From Mycolicibacterium sp. J2 (lineage in GTDB: Bacteria; Actinomycetota; Actinomycetes; Mycobacteriales; Mycobacteriaceae), in the NCBI RefSeq assembly GCF_026240945.1, contig NZ_JAPFPY010000018.1, positions 33,958 to 97,957 of the forward strand: a stretch of DNA of 64,000 nucleotides, given 5' to 3'. Positions 33,509 to 41,995 of this stretch are shown piece after piece. Position 1 is the first letter of the stretch. Every line of letters begins with the position of its first letter. A program made the position numbers and the translations under genes. The notes under the pieces are model-generated. The model was not told the DNA's origin. It searched no databases and saw only the letters and a list, made by a program, of their open reading frames with translations.

Positions 33509-34645
33509 TCATCTCCGCATGGCCCGCCACGCGCGCTGCACCAGCCCGGAGGAGAAGACGTCGTCATCACCGTGGCGGCGCAGATAATGGTCCTGCTCCA
33601 GCCGCTCGATGAAGGACACCAGCTGGTCCTTGTCGGTGATTGGGGAACCCTCACTGTGCAGCAACCGCAGAAGCATGGTGACACTCAGCGGTTCCGAAGC
33701 GTGGGCGTAGATGTCGAGCAGCTCGGCGATGGCCGGTGCGTCGTCGCCGTAGTAATTGCGCAGCCGGTCGCGGTAATGGCGCAGGTCCCAGGGGTCGTGC
33801 GGATCGGCGATCGCCGTGTCCAGCAACAGCGGGATGCGTTCTGCGCTGACGGGTTCACCGAGCCGGGCCGCGGCGGCCACCAGGTGCTGGATGTAGTACG
33901 GCACGTCTTCGGCCGCGTCGGCGACGGCGGCGGCCACCGCATGGCGGTCGGTGGTGGCGACCTGCGCGCCCAGCAGCAGGCACTCGGCCAGATAGGTGGC
34001 GTGGTCGGCACGGATCGGGCCGACGGTGACCTTGCGGATGTCGTTGACCGAACTGAGCGCGTCGCCCGAAACATGGTGGAAGCCGATCGATCCGGACAGC
34101 ACCGTGGCCAGCCGGCCGGAGTGCTCTTGCCGTAGGCGACGCAGCAGATGAAGGAAACCGTCTCCGCCGCCGGGCCTCTCCCGCTCCAGGTTGCGGGCCA
34201 GCACGGTGACCTCGTCGATGAACAGCACCAGCGGGCCGCCGCGGGCGCGGCTGACCGCCCGCTGCAGCAGGTCGTCGAGCGCTGCTTCGGCACGCGCCCG
34301 CTCGAACCGCACCGGACCGGTGCCGAAGGCGATCTTCCAGCGTTCGACTTCCTGGCGCAGCGTCGTGTCGAGTCGGCCGAGCTCACTCGCCAGTGCCGAG
34401 ACGAATTCGGCGTAGGTCTGCCGTTCGGCGCTCACCGTGATCACCGGCCAGCCGCGCCCGCGGGCGGTATGGGCCACCAGTCGCGCCAGTGAGGTCTTGC
34501 CATGCCGCCGATCGCCGACCAGGGCCGCGCCACCATCGGGCACCGCGGCCAGGATTTCCTGCTGCTCCCGGACGCGGCCCACGACATTCTCGGGCGGCAC
34601 CACGCCACCCACCACCAGGGACATGGGACGGACCGGCCACGACAT
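33509..34645 (-). CDS. AAA+ (archaeal-ATPase-like) protein, first of a pair
   Basis: A 378-residue soluble P-loop protein. It opens with VVPPENVVGR (box like the initiator-type AAA+ family), Walker A GDRRHGKT at residues 44-51 and Walker B PLVLFIDEV near 145, followed by a sensor segment VLSGSIGF. After the helical lid come DVPYYIQHLVAAA and a C-terminal helical region (PLSVTMLLRLLHSEG) that may be a winged helix, as in the PF01637 group. The ATG at 34645 sits 7 bases downstream of a TATAAT, so the message is probably leaderless. A perfect 12-bp inverted repeat lies just upstream. No recognised substrate; DNA binding or NTP-switch control is inference. Confidence 0.7.
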   Translation of the reverse strand: MSWPVRPMSLVVGGVVPPENVVGRVREQQEILAAVPDGGAALVGDRRHGKTSLARLVAHTARGRGWPVITVSAERQTYAEFVSALASELGRLDTTLRQEVERWKIAFGTGPVRFERARAEAALDDLLQRAVSRARGGPLVLFIDEVTVLARNLERERPGGGDGFLHLLRRLRQEHSGRLATVLSGSIGFHHVSGDALSSVNDIRKVTVGPIRADHATYLAECLLLGAQVATTDRHAVAAAVADAAEDVPYYIQHLVAAAARLGEPVSAERIPLLLDTAIADPHDPWDLRHYRDRLRNYYGDDAPAIAELLDIYAHASEPLSVTMLLRLLHSEGSPITDKDQLVSFIERLEQDHYLRRHGDDDVFSSGLVQRAWRAMRR

Positions 34646-34651
34646 CGGGCA

Positions 34652-34657
34652 ATTATA
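34652..34657 (-). promoter_or_regulatory. -10 promoter element of the AAA+ pair (leaderless start)
   Basis: The reverse strand reads TATAAT ending seven bases before the ATG at 34645, so the predicted transcription start falls on the start codon. No Shine-Dalgarno is visible. Confidence 0.6.
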
Positions 34658-34665
34658 CGGCGAAT

Positions 34666-34695
34666 TTGATGTACGTCGAGTAAGACGTACATCAA
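34666..34695. promoter_or_regulatory. Perfect 12-bp inverted repeat, operator of the AAA+ pair
   Basis: TTGATGTACGTC and GACGTACATCAA are perfectly complementary arms around GAGTAA. The repeat covers the -35 region of the AAA+ promoter and lies about 80 bp before the divergent thiolase-like gene. A further ACGTCGAG copy occurs at 34701-34708. The arrangement fits a dimeric repressor site, possibly read by the winged-helix ATPase itself. Confidence 0.75.
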
Positions 34696-34773
34696 GTGTG
34701 ACGTCGAGATGGTTGTGCTTTGCGCGGGGCCATCCATTAGCGTGGCGAATTAACACCTGTCAGGAGATATGTC

Positions 34774-36300
34774 ATGGTCGATTCCCGCACCCCGGTCATC
34801 GTCGGTGTCGGTCAGTTCACCGAGAGTCTCGGCGATTCCGGCTACCGCGGCATGTCGTCGGTCGACCTTGCCGCCGCCGCGGCGCGCGCGGCCCTGGAGA
34901 ACACCGGAGCCGATCCGGCCGTCGTCGCACGTGCCATCGACGTCATCGCCGGAACCCGGCAGTTCGAGATCTCCGGCCGGACGCCGGCGCCACTTGGCAA
35001 GTCCGACAACTACCCGCGGTCGGTGGCCGCGCGGATCGGCGCTGACCCCGCGCGGGCCGTGCTGGAGGTGATCGGCGGCCAGAGCCCGCAGCATCTGGTC
35101 ACCGAGTTCGCCGGCGCCATCGCCGCCGGCGCGGCCGATGTGGTGCTGGTGATGGGGTCGGAGAACACCTCGACCCTGCGGTACTTCGCCGATCGCGACG
35201 ACAAGCCCGACCACTCCGAGACCGTCGGCGGCCAGCTGGAGGATCGCGGCTACGGCTACGACGGCATCTTCGACGAATACACGATCAAGCACGGCCTGAT
35301 CGGCGCCCCGGTCCAATACGGCTTGCTGGAGAACGCGCGGCGGGCCCGGCTGGGCCTCTCGGTGGCCGACTACCGGCTGGCGATGGCCGAACTGTTCGCC
35401 CCGTTCTCCAAAGTCGCTGCCAAGAACCCGTACTCGTCGGCGCCCACGGAACGGTCGGTGGAGGACCTGGTGACCGTGACGCCGTCCAACCGAATGATCT
35501 GCGACCCCTATCCGCGCCTCATGGTGGCCCGCGACCAGGTGAACCAAGGCGCGGCTGCGCTGCTCATGTCGGTGGCCCGGGCTCGCGAACTCGGTGTACC
35601 CGAGGACAAATGGGTGTACCTGCGCGGGCACGCGGACATGAAGGAACAGAAACTGCTGGAGCGCGCCGATCTGGGCGCCAGCCCCGCCGCGGTGCTCGCA
35701 GTGCGCGAGGCCTTACGCGTGGCGGGTATCGGCATCGACGATATTGCGGCGTTCGACCTCTACAGCTGCTTCCCGTTCCCGGTGTTCAACATCTGCGACG
35801 GGCTCGGACTGGCGACCGACGACGAGCGCGGGCTCACCCTCACCGGTGGGCTGCCCTTCTTCGGCGGCCCGGGCAACAACTACTCACTGCACGGCATCGC
35901 CGAGGCGGTCAACGAGACGCGAGACAGGCCAGGCCAATTCGCACTCGTCGGCGCGAACGGCGGTATCGCGAGCAAGTATTCGGTCGGCATCTACTCCACC
36001 GAGCCCGCCGACTGGGCGCCCGACCGCAGCGCCCAACTGCAAGACGAGGTGGCCGGCTACCCGGCGGTGGCCGTCACCGAGCGGGCCGACGGGGCGGCGA
36101 CCATCGAGACCTACACGGTGCGCTATGACTGGACCCCGCGCACCGGCATCATCGTCGGCCGGTTGGACGCGGACGGATCACGCTTCCTGGCCACCACCGT
36201 CGACGCCGAACTGGTGGCGCTGCTGTCCGACGGTGAACCGCTGGGCGCGGCGATCGCCGTGGAGTCGACCGAGCAGGGCAACCGCGCGACGCTGGTCTGA
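34774..36300 (+). CDS. Thiolase-like protein type 1 (TLP1-like)
   Basis: A 508-residue thiolase-fold protein: TPVIVGVGQFTE at the start, the two-domain core to about residue 390 (with NGGIASKYSVG near the end), and an extra C-terminal beta-rich domain (residues about 410-508, ETYTVRYDWTPRTGIIVGRL) resembling the OB-like extension of mycobacterial TLP1. At the position of the usual nucleophilic cysteine the sequence reads VIGGQSPQHLV, without Cys, so ordinary thiolase chemistry is doubtful. Ribosome site CAGGAGATATGTC precedes the ATG. It is divergent from the AAA+ pair and shares the palindrome-bearing region. It may bind acyl-CoA; function not proven. Confidence 0.8.
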   Translation: MVDSRTPVIVGVGQFTESLGDSGYRGMSSVDLAAAAARAALENTGADPAVVARAIDVIAGTRQFEISGRTPAPLGKSDNYPRSVAARIGADPARAVLEVIGGQSPQHLVTEFAGAIAAGAADVVLVMGSENTSTLRYFADRDDKPDHSETVGGQLEDRGYGYDGIFDEYTIKHGLIGAPVQYGLLENARRARLGLSVADYRLAMAELFAPFSKVAAKNPYSSAPTERSVEDLVTVTPSNRMICDPYPRLMVARDQVNQGAAALLMSVARARELGVPEDKWVYLRGHADMKEQKLLERADLGASPAAVLAVREALRVAGIGIDDIAAFDLYSCFPFPVFNICDGLGLATDDERGLTLTGGLPFFGGPGNNYSLHGIAEAVNETRDRPGQFALVGANGGIASKYSVGIYSTEPADWAPDRSAQLQDEVAGYPAVAVTERADGAATIETYTVRYDWTPRTGIIVGRLDADGSRFLATTVDAELVALLSDGEPLGAAIAVESTEQGNRATLV

Positions 36301-36393
36301 GGCCAGCAAATCCGACGCCGCGTCGGGGCCGCTGGGCACCGACCCGCGGGCCGGTGGCCGAGCCGAATTCGACTCCGGCTGATCCGAATTCGA

Positions 36394-36693
36394 TCAGGTG
36401 AGGGCGAACCGGTGGTGCAACGCGGCCAGCAGTCGGCGCGCCTCGTCCACCCTGGCATGCTGGCGCGCCAATCCGTCGGGGCGCTTGGCGTCGGCCGGGT
36501 GGCTGCGCTTCCACTTCTCCTCGGCCGCTACCGCATACGCGCTGAGTTCGGCGATCTCAGCTTCCAGCAGTGCCGCGAACAGGCGTGCCTGGGCTGCGTC
36601 GGCCGCGCCGGGATGTCGCCTCCCGCCGGTGACCAGAACCGGCCGGGCGGGCAGGCGGAACTCGCATTCGTCCGAGAGCGGGGCGACTGACAT
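36394..36693 (-). CDS. Small hypothetical protein, predicted helical
   Basis: A 99-residue protein. The N-terminal third is polar with a basic LVTGGRRHPGAADAAQ segment; residues about 35-95 form Ala/Glu/Arg-rich helices (LFAALLEAEIAELSAYAVAAEEKW, QHARVDEARRLLAALHHRF) likely to be coiled coil. No membrane segment or signal peptide. It lies between the thiolase-like gene (convergent) and an LLM gene. No family was recognised; coding status rests on composition and frame length. Confidence 0.5.
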   Translation of the reverse strand: MSVAPLSDECEFRLPARPVLVTGGRRHPGAADAAQARLFAALLEAEIAELSAYAVAAEEKWKRSHPADAKRPDGLARQHARVDEARRLLAALHHRFALT

Positions 36694-36820
36694 GCGAGCA
36701 TCGTTGGCCCTGTTCCGGTGAATATGCTGTGAATCCGAGCGCCGATCGGTCGAACGGCGTTCACCGCACGGTCATCGAAAAGACGGTCCCGCGTTACCTT
36801 CCGGGCCGCGCCAGCAAACC

Positions 36821-37669
36821 TCAGACCAGGGCAGCGAGCTTGCCCGCCAGCCGCTCGACGTACGCTCCGACCTCCGCCTCGGATTTGTCCGGAAGGCCGA
36901 ACAACACCTCGGTGACGCCGAGTTCACGCCAGCGCGCGAGTTTGTCGGGATCCGGCTTGAAGTCGAGCGCGACGATCTGTGGCGCCCCGTCCCGACCCGC
37001 GGCTGCCCAGGTGTCCTGCAACAGCTTCACCGGCTCGTCGATGTCGAAGTCCCGGGGTGTGGTGATCCAGCCGTCGGCCGAGCGTGCGATCCACTTGAAG
37101 TTCTTCTCGGTACCGGCCGCGCCGACCAATACCGGGATGTGCGACTGGACCGGCTTGGGCCACGCCCAACTGGGGCCGAAGTTGACGAATTCGCCGTCGT
37201 AGGCGGCCTCTTCCTGCGTCCACAGCGCCCGCATGGCCTCCAGGTACTCCCGCAACATCGTCCGACGCCGCCCCGGTGGCACCTTGTGGTCGGCGAGTTC
37301 GTCGGTGTTCCAACCGAATCCGACGCCGAGGCTGACCCGGCCGCCGGACAGGTGATCCAGCGTGGCGATCGACTTGGCCAGCGTGATGGGGTCGTGCTCG
37401 ACGGGCAGGGCCACCGCGGTGGACAGTCGCACCCGCTCGGTCACGGCGGCCACCCCGCCGAGTGAGACCCACGGATCGAGGGTTCGCATGTAGCGGTCGT
37501 CGGGCAGGGTTTCGTCGCCGGTGGTGGGATGCGCGGCCTGCCGCTTGATCGGGATGTGGGTGTGCTCGGGCACGTAGAAGGTGGTGAAGCCGTGGTCGTC
37601 GGCGAGCTTGCCCGCGGCCGCCGGGGCGATGCCGCGATCGCTGGTGAAGAGTACGAGCCCATAGTCCAT
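36821..37669 (-). CDS. LLM-class F420-dependent oxidoreductase (Rv0953c-like)
   Basis: A 282-residue luciferase-like protein, the same length as I recall for Rv0953c. It has MDYGLVLFTSDRG at the start, LDHLSGGRVSLGVGFGWNTDELADH (typical TIGR03619-type subfamily block) and PVLVGAAGTEKNFKWIARSADGW. The start at 37669 is preferred over an upstream frame extension, since it places the KstR-type site 10 bp upstream in the promoter. Position next to the 34-kDa antigen gene matches M. tuberculosis. Substrate unknown. Confidence 0.87.
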   Translation of the reverse strand: MDYGLVLFTSDRGIAPAAAGKLADDHGFTTFYVPEHTHIPIKRQAAHPTTGDETLPDDRYMRTLDPWVSLGGVAAVTERVRLSTAVALPVEHDPITLAKSIATLDHLSGGRVSLGVGFGWNTDELADHKVPPGRRRTMLREYLEAMRALWTQEEAAYDGEFVNFGPSWAWPKPVQSHIPVLVGAAGTEKNFKWIARSADGWITTPRDFDIDEPVKLLQDTWAAAGRDGAPQIVALDFKPDPDKLARWRELGVTEVLFGLPDKSEAEVGAYVERLAGKLAALV

Positions 37670-37678
37670 GGCAAGAAT

Positions 37679-37692
37679 TAGAACGTGTTCTA
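37679..37692. promoter_or_regulatory. KstR-like operator (LLM / SfnG divergent promoter)
   Basis: TAGAACGTGTTCTA, identical to the site at 15481-15494, fits the KstR consensus and lies between two divergent flavin/F420 monooxygenase genes. Confidence 0.75.
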
Positions 37693-37782
37693 GTCTTTGG
37701 GGCAAGGGTGGGGCCCGGACGGTTAGGTTCAGGCAGATCGTTACTGGTGACTATCGCCGCCCGGGCTGCTGCCATGGCAGCC

Positions 37783-38913
37783 ATGACCACTGAACGCATC
37801 GCCGATCACATCAAGTTCGCCTACTGGGTGCCCAACGTCAGTGGCGGCCTGGTCACCAGCGATATCGAGCAGCGCACCGACTGGAACTACGAGTACAACC
37901 GCAAGCTCGCGCAGACCGCGGAGAACAACGGGTTCGAGTACGCCCTGTCCCAGGTCCGGTACGAGGCCAGCTACGGCGCGGAGTATCAGCACGAATCGAC
38001 CAGTTTCAGCCTGGCCCTGCTGCTGGCCACCGAGCGGCTCAAGGTGATCGCCGCCGTGCATCCGGGCCTGTGGCAGCCCGCCGTGCTGGCCAAGTTGGGG
38101 GCCACCGCCGATCAGCTGTCCGGTGGCCGGTTCGCGGTGAACGTGGTGTCCGGCTGGTTCAAGGACGAGTTCACCCACCTGGGCGAGCCCTGGTTGGAGC
38201 ACGATGAGCGCTACCGCCGCAGCGCCGAGTTCCTGCAGGTGCTGCGCAAGATCTGGACCGAGGACGACGTGGACTTCCGCGGCGACTTCTACCGCATCCA
38301 CGACTTCACGCTCAAGCCCAAGCCACTGAACACCCCCGAGCGCCCCAACCCCGAACTGTTCCAGGGCGGCAACTCCACGGCCGCCCGTCGCAACGGCGGC
38401 TACTACGCCGACTGGTACTTCTCCAACGGCAAGGATTTCGACGGCATCACCGAGCAGGTGGTCGAGGTCCGTGACCATGCCAGAGCTGCGCGGCGTGAGG
38501 TGAAGTTCGGCCTCAATGGGTTCATCATCGCGCGGGACTCCGAGAAGGAAGCGAAGGAAACGCTGCGGGAGATCATCGCCAAGGCCAACAAGCCGGCCGT
38601 CGAGGGATTCCGCGGGGCGGTACAGCAAGCCGGCAACTCGACCGCGGACAAGAAGGGTATGTGGGCCGACTCGTCGTTCGAGGACCTCGTCCAATACAAC
38701 GACGGGTTCCGCACCCAGCTGATCGGAACCCCCGAGCAGATCGCCGAGCGGATCGCCGCGTACCGCAAACGGGGCGTCGACCTGATCTTGGGTGGCTTCC
38801 TCCACTTCCAGGAAGAGATCGAATACTTCGGCAAGCATGTGCTGCCGCTGGTGCGCGAAATCGAGGCGTCCGAGGTCGACGCGCTGGACTCGTCGGTGCT
38901 CGTATCAGCCTGA
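37783..38913 (+). CDS. sfnG: SfnG-type dimethylsulfone monooxygenase (FMNH2-dependent LLM)
   Basis: About 376 residues. The N-terminal IKFAYWVPNVSGGLVTSDIEQRTDW is the hallmark of SfnG, which uses reduced FMN to oxidise dimethylsulfone to methanesulfinate in organosulfur use. Further LLM blocks: FAVNVVSGWFKDEF, LFQGGNSTAARR and KRGVDLILGGFLHFQEEIEYF. ATG 37783 is used; upstream in-frame ATG (37774) and GTG (37747) are possible. It is divergent from the Rv0953c-like gene with a KstR-like site between. No SsuE-type reductase gene is near. Confidence 0.85.
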   Translation: MTTERIADHIKFAYWVPNVSGGLVTSDIEQRTDWNYEYNRKLAQTAENNGFEYALSQVRYEASYGAEYQHESTSFSLALLLATERLKVIAAVHPGLWQPAVLAKLGATADQLSGGRFAVNVVSGWFKDEFTHLGEPWLEHDERYRRSAEFLQVLRKIWTEDDVDFRGDFYRIHDFTLKPKPLNTPERPNPELFQGGNSTAARRNGGYYADWYFSNGKDFDGITEQVVEVRDHARAARREVKFGLNGFIIARDSEKEAKETLREIIAKANKPAVEGFRGAVQQAGNSTADKKGMWADSSFEDLVQYNDGFRTQLIGTPEQIAERIAAYRKRGVDLILGGFLHFQEEIEYFGKHVLPLVREIEASEVDALDSSVLVSA

Positions 38914-38972
38914 GGTCGCTCACATGTGGGTGCGCTAGCGTGGGTGGTCGAGATCGCTGACACAGGAGAGTC

Positions 38973-39863
38973 ATGACTTACCCACCCGGTAGTCCCGGAT
39001 ATCCGCAGTCCCCGCAGGGCAACCAGTACGTCGCGCCGACCCAGCAGTTCGGGAAGGTCGCCGATCCGGCCGAGCCGGTCAAGCTGCCGGCCTACCTGTT
39101 CGCCGCCATCGCCGTCCTGGGCCTGGCCACCTACGCGTTCAACTTCGGTCCGCTGCTCACGATCAAGAGCTCGGACTTCCCGCAGTTCGGCAGCGCCAGT
39201 GGCAGCACCATCGGCATCGGGCTGGCGGTGGCGGCGTCGGTACTGGCCGGCCTGATCGCCGCCGTCGGCCTGCTGCCCAAGCAGAAGGTGTCCGCCGGAG
39301 TGGTGGCGGCCATCGCGCTGCTGTCCTTCCTGCTGGTGCTCGGCGAGGTGATCAACGCGCCGCAAGGGGTGACGATCGGCTGGGCGTTGTATCTGGTGAT
39401 CATCTGCACCGTGGTGCAAGCCGGTGCGGCGATCGCGGCGCTGTTGCTGGAGTCGGGCATCATCACCGCCCCGGAACCGCGGCCGCGGTACGAGCAGCCC
39501 TACGGCCAGTACGGTGCCCCGTACTACGGCCAGCACAGTGGGGGCCAGCACGGTGGGGGTCAGCACGGTGGCCAGCAGCCCGGCCCGCAGCAGGGTCAGC
39601 CGTACGGTGCACCGCCCGCCCCGCCGCAGCAGGGTCGGCCGGGTTACGCACCCCCGGCGCAGTACGGCGGCTACCAGGGCCCGAGCACGGGCGGTTTCGC
39701 CGCCGCCGGCGCGTCGGGGCCGCAGAGCGGTCCGCCCACGCCGCCGACCGGTTTCCCCGCGTTCGGTCAGCCGCAGCCTGCTGGATCGTCGGACCCGACC
39801 ACAGCGGTTCCGACACAATCTCACGCCGCGTCCTCAGAGCAAGCCGGGCCGCCGCCGTCGTAG
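38973..39863 (+). CDS. 34-kDa antigenic protein homologue (DUF5336 membrane protein)
   Basis: A 296-residue protein. A short Pro/Gln-rich head is followed by four transmembrane segments (residues about 40-60, 78-98, 105-125 and 133-155) and a long cytoplasmic or exposed low-complexity tail rich in Pro, Gly, Gln and Tyr (repeats of the type GGQHGG and YGAPP). It matches Rv0954 of M. tuberculosis, a cell-envelope antigen proposed to associate with division proteins. Start ATG follows CAGGAGAGTC. It precedes perM, as in M. tuberculosis. Confidence 0.87.
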   Translation: MTYPPGSPGYPQSPQGNQYVAPTQQFGKVADPAEPVKLPAYLFAAIAVLGLATYAFNFGPLLTIKSSDFPQFGSASGSTIGIGLAVAASVLAGLIAAVGLLPKQKVSAGVVAAIALLSFLLVLGEVINAPQGVTIGWALYLVIICTVVQAGAAIAALLLESGIITAPEPRPRYEQPYGQYGAPYYGQHSGGQHGGGQHGGQQPGPQQGQPYGAPPAPPQQGRPGYAPPAQYGGYQGPSTGGFAAAGASGPQSGPPTPPTGFPAFGQPQPAGSSDPTTAVPTQSHAASSEQAGPPPS

Positions 39864-39899
39864 TCTGGGCGTCGCGCGTCCGGGCACGGAGGACCCGGT

Positions 39900-41330
39900 G
39901 TGCGTGAGGCCAGCAGGCGAGGAGCGACCCAGCTAGTGGACAACCGGTCAGTCGGCACCCGGCAGGCACGTGATCTGCTGCGCGTCGCGTTCGGGCCCTC
40001 TCTGGTTGCCCTCGGGATCATCGCGGCGGTGACGCTGCTCCAGCTGCTCATCGCCAACAGCGATATGACCGGCGCCCTCGGTGCCATCGCCAGCATGTGG
40101 CTGGGCGTACATCAGGTGCCGGTGTCGATCGGTGGCCGCGAGCTCGGCGTGATGCCGCTGCTGCCGGTGTTGCTGATGGTGTGGGGTACCGCCAGGACCA
40201 CCGCTGCCGCCGCGGCGCGGTCGTCCTGGTTCGTCATCCGGTGGGTGGTGGCCTCCGCGCTGGGCGGACCGCTGCTCATCGCGGCGCTCGCGCTGGCCGT
40301 CATCCATGACGCGTCCTCGGTGCTCACCGAACTCCAGACGCCCAACGCCGGGCGCGCATTCGCCGGCGTGCTCGCCGTGCATGCCGTGGGCGCGGCCGTC
40401 GGCGTGCTGCTCACCGGCAAGCTGCGGTCGGTGCCGTGGGTGCCGGGTTGGCTGCCCGACGCCCTGCGCGGCGCCGGTGCCGGCGTGCTGGCGCTGTTCG
40501 GCCTGTCCGGTGTGGTGGCGACGGGATCGCTGGTCGTGCACTGGGGCACCATGCACGATCTGTTCGGGATCACCGACTCGGTGTTCGGGCAGTTGAGCCT
40601 CACCCTGCTGTCGGCGCTCTACATCCCCAACGTCATCGTCGGAACCGCGGCAGTGGCCGTCGGGTCGACGGCGCATGTCGGGCTGGCCACCTTCAGCTCG
40701 TTCACGGTGCTCGGCGGAGACATCCCAGCGGTACCGGTGTTGGCGGCCATGCCCACCCCGCCGCTCGGTCCGATCTGGGTCGCGTTGCTGATCGTCGCCG
40801 CGGTGTCCGCGGTGGCGCTGGGGCAGCAGTGTGCCCGGCGCCCGGTGCCGCTGCCGGTCGCCGCCGCGAAGCTGGTGGTGGCGGCCGCCGCCGCGGCCGC
40901 GGTGATGGCTCTGCTCGGTTACGCCGGTGGCGGGCGGCTCGGCAACTTCGGCGATGTCGGGGTCGACCAGGTCACGTTCGGACCCGCCGTGTTCCTGTGG
41001 TTCGTCTCGATCGGCGGGCTCACCGTGGCGATGGCCGGGGGTCTGGCCAAGCGGCCCAAACCGGTCAAACCGGTACCCGAACCGGAACCGGAGCCCGACC
41101 CGGAGCCCGACGATGCCGTCACCGACGTGGTTCGGCTGGACGAACCGGTCGACGTCGAGGTGGTCGAGATCGACGACGTCACCGAGGCGCAGGCGGCCCA
41201 GGTCGTGCCAGAGGCCGACACCGGCACCCGGCCCCGTGCCCAGCACCCCGACGAGCCCCTGCTCGATCCGGAAGAGCACTTCCTCACCGACGGGGATCCG
41301 GTCGAAAAGCCCCGCGAACAGGCCGACTAG
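39900..41330 (+). CDS. perM: PerM-like polytopic membrane protein (DUF6350)
   Basis: A 476-residue protein with about nine or ten transmembrane segments to residue 385, then a long acidic cytoplasmic tail containing proline/glutamate repeats (PVPEPEPEPDPEPDD). It matches Rv0955 (PerM), needed for chronic infection and for cell division under low magnesium in M. tuberculosis. It could start at GTG 39900 or GTG 39936. It lies between the 34-kDa antigen gene and purN, the same context as in M. tuberculosis. Confidence 0.78.
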   Translation: MREASRRGATQLVDNRSVGTRQARDLLRVAFGPSLVALGIIAAVTLLQLLIANSDMTGALGAIASMWLGVHQVPVSIGGRELGVMPLLPVLLMVWGTARTTAAAAARSSWFVIRWVVASALGGPLLIAALALAVIHDASSVLTELQTPNAGRAFAGVLAVHAVGAAVGVLLTGKLRSVPWVPGWLPDALRGAGAGVLALFGLSGVVATGSLVVHWGTMHDLFGITDSVFGQLSLTLLSALYIPNVIVGTAAVAVGSTAHVGLATFSSFTVLGGDIPAVPVLAAMPTPPLGPIWVALLIVAAVSAVALGQQCARRPVPLPVAAAKLVVAAAAAAAVMALLGYAGGGRLGNFGDVGVDQVTFGPAVFLWFVSIGGLTVAMAGGLAKRPKPVKPVPEPEPEPDPEPDDAVTDVVRLDEPVDVEVVEIDDVTEAQAAQVVPEADTGTRPRAQHPDEPLLDPEEHFLTDGDPVEKPREQAD

Positions 41331-41340
41331 GCTGCTGGGC

Positions 41341-41985
41341 GTGCAGCCCCCGCTCCGGGACCCGATCCGGGTGCCTCCGACCGCGCCGTCGCGGCTGGTG
41401 GTGTTGGCTTCGGGGACCGGTTCCCTGCTGGAGTCACTGCTGGCCGCGGCCGAGGGTGACTACCCCGCCGAGGTCGTCGCGGTCGGCACCGATCGAGTGT
41501 GCCGTGCGCTGGACATCGCCGCGGGCGCCGGGGTGGCGTCGTTCACCGTGCGGTTGGGTGACCACGCCGACCGGGCCGCCTGGGACGCCGCACTCACCGA
41601 TGCGGTGGCACGCCACGAACCGGATCTCGTCGTCAGTGCGGGTTTCATGAAAATCCTTGGCCCCCAATTTCTGTCGCGCTTCGAAGGACGGGTGGTCAAC
41701 ACCCATCCGGCCCTGCTGCCTGGCTTCCCCGGCGCGCGGGCGGTCGCCGAGGCGCTGGACTACGGCGTCCGCGTGACAGGTGCCACGGTGCACCTGGTCG
41801 ACGCGGGAACCGACACCGGGCCGATTCTGGCGCAGGAAGCCGTGCCCGTGCTCGATGATGACGACGAGGAAACTTTGCACGAACGCATCAAGGTGGTCGA
41901 ACGGCGACTGCTGGTGGACGTGCTCGCCGCGGCGGCTACCCGCGGCCTCACCTGGACCGGGCGAAAGGCGACCTTCGGATGTTGA
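41341..41985 (+). CDS. purN: Phosphoribosylglycinamide formyltransferase
   Basis: A 214-residue enzyme transferring the formyl group from 10-formyl-THF to GAR in purine synthesis. It has LVVLASGTGSLLESLL (phosphate-binding loop), SAGFMKILGPQFL, the catalytic Asn/His in VVNTHPALLPGFPG and the Asp in DAGTDTGPI. It starts at GTG 41341, 10 bp after perM, and is followed by purH after 10 bp, so the two consecutive formylation enzymes are co-expressed. Confidence 0.95.
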   Translation: MQPPLRDPIRVPPTAPSRLVVLASGTGSLLESLLAAAEGDYPAEVVAVGTDRVCRALDIAAGAGVASFTVRLGDHADRAAWDAALTDAVARHEPDLVVSAGFMKILGPQFLSRFEGRVVNTHPALLPGFPGARAVAEALDYGVRVTGATVHLVDAGTDTGPILAQEAVPVLDDDDEETLHERIKVVERRLLVDVLAAAATRGLTWTGRKATFGC

Positions 41986-41995
41986 GGATGCAGCG

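Noticed and set aside
36748..36765. TCGAAC...GTTC considered as a LexA (SOS) box
   Set aside because: Spacing between the halves is three instead of four and the right half ends CAC rather than CGA; no gene starts at the right distance.
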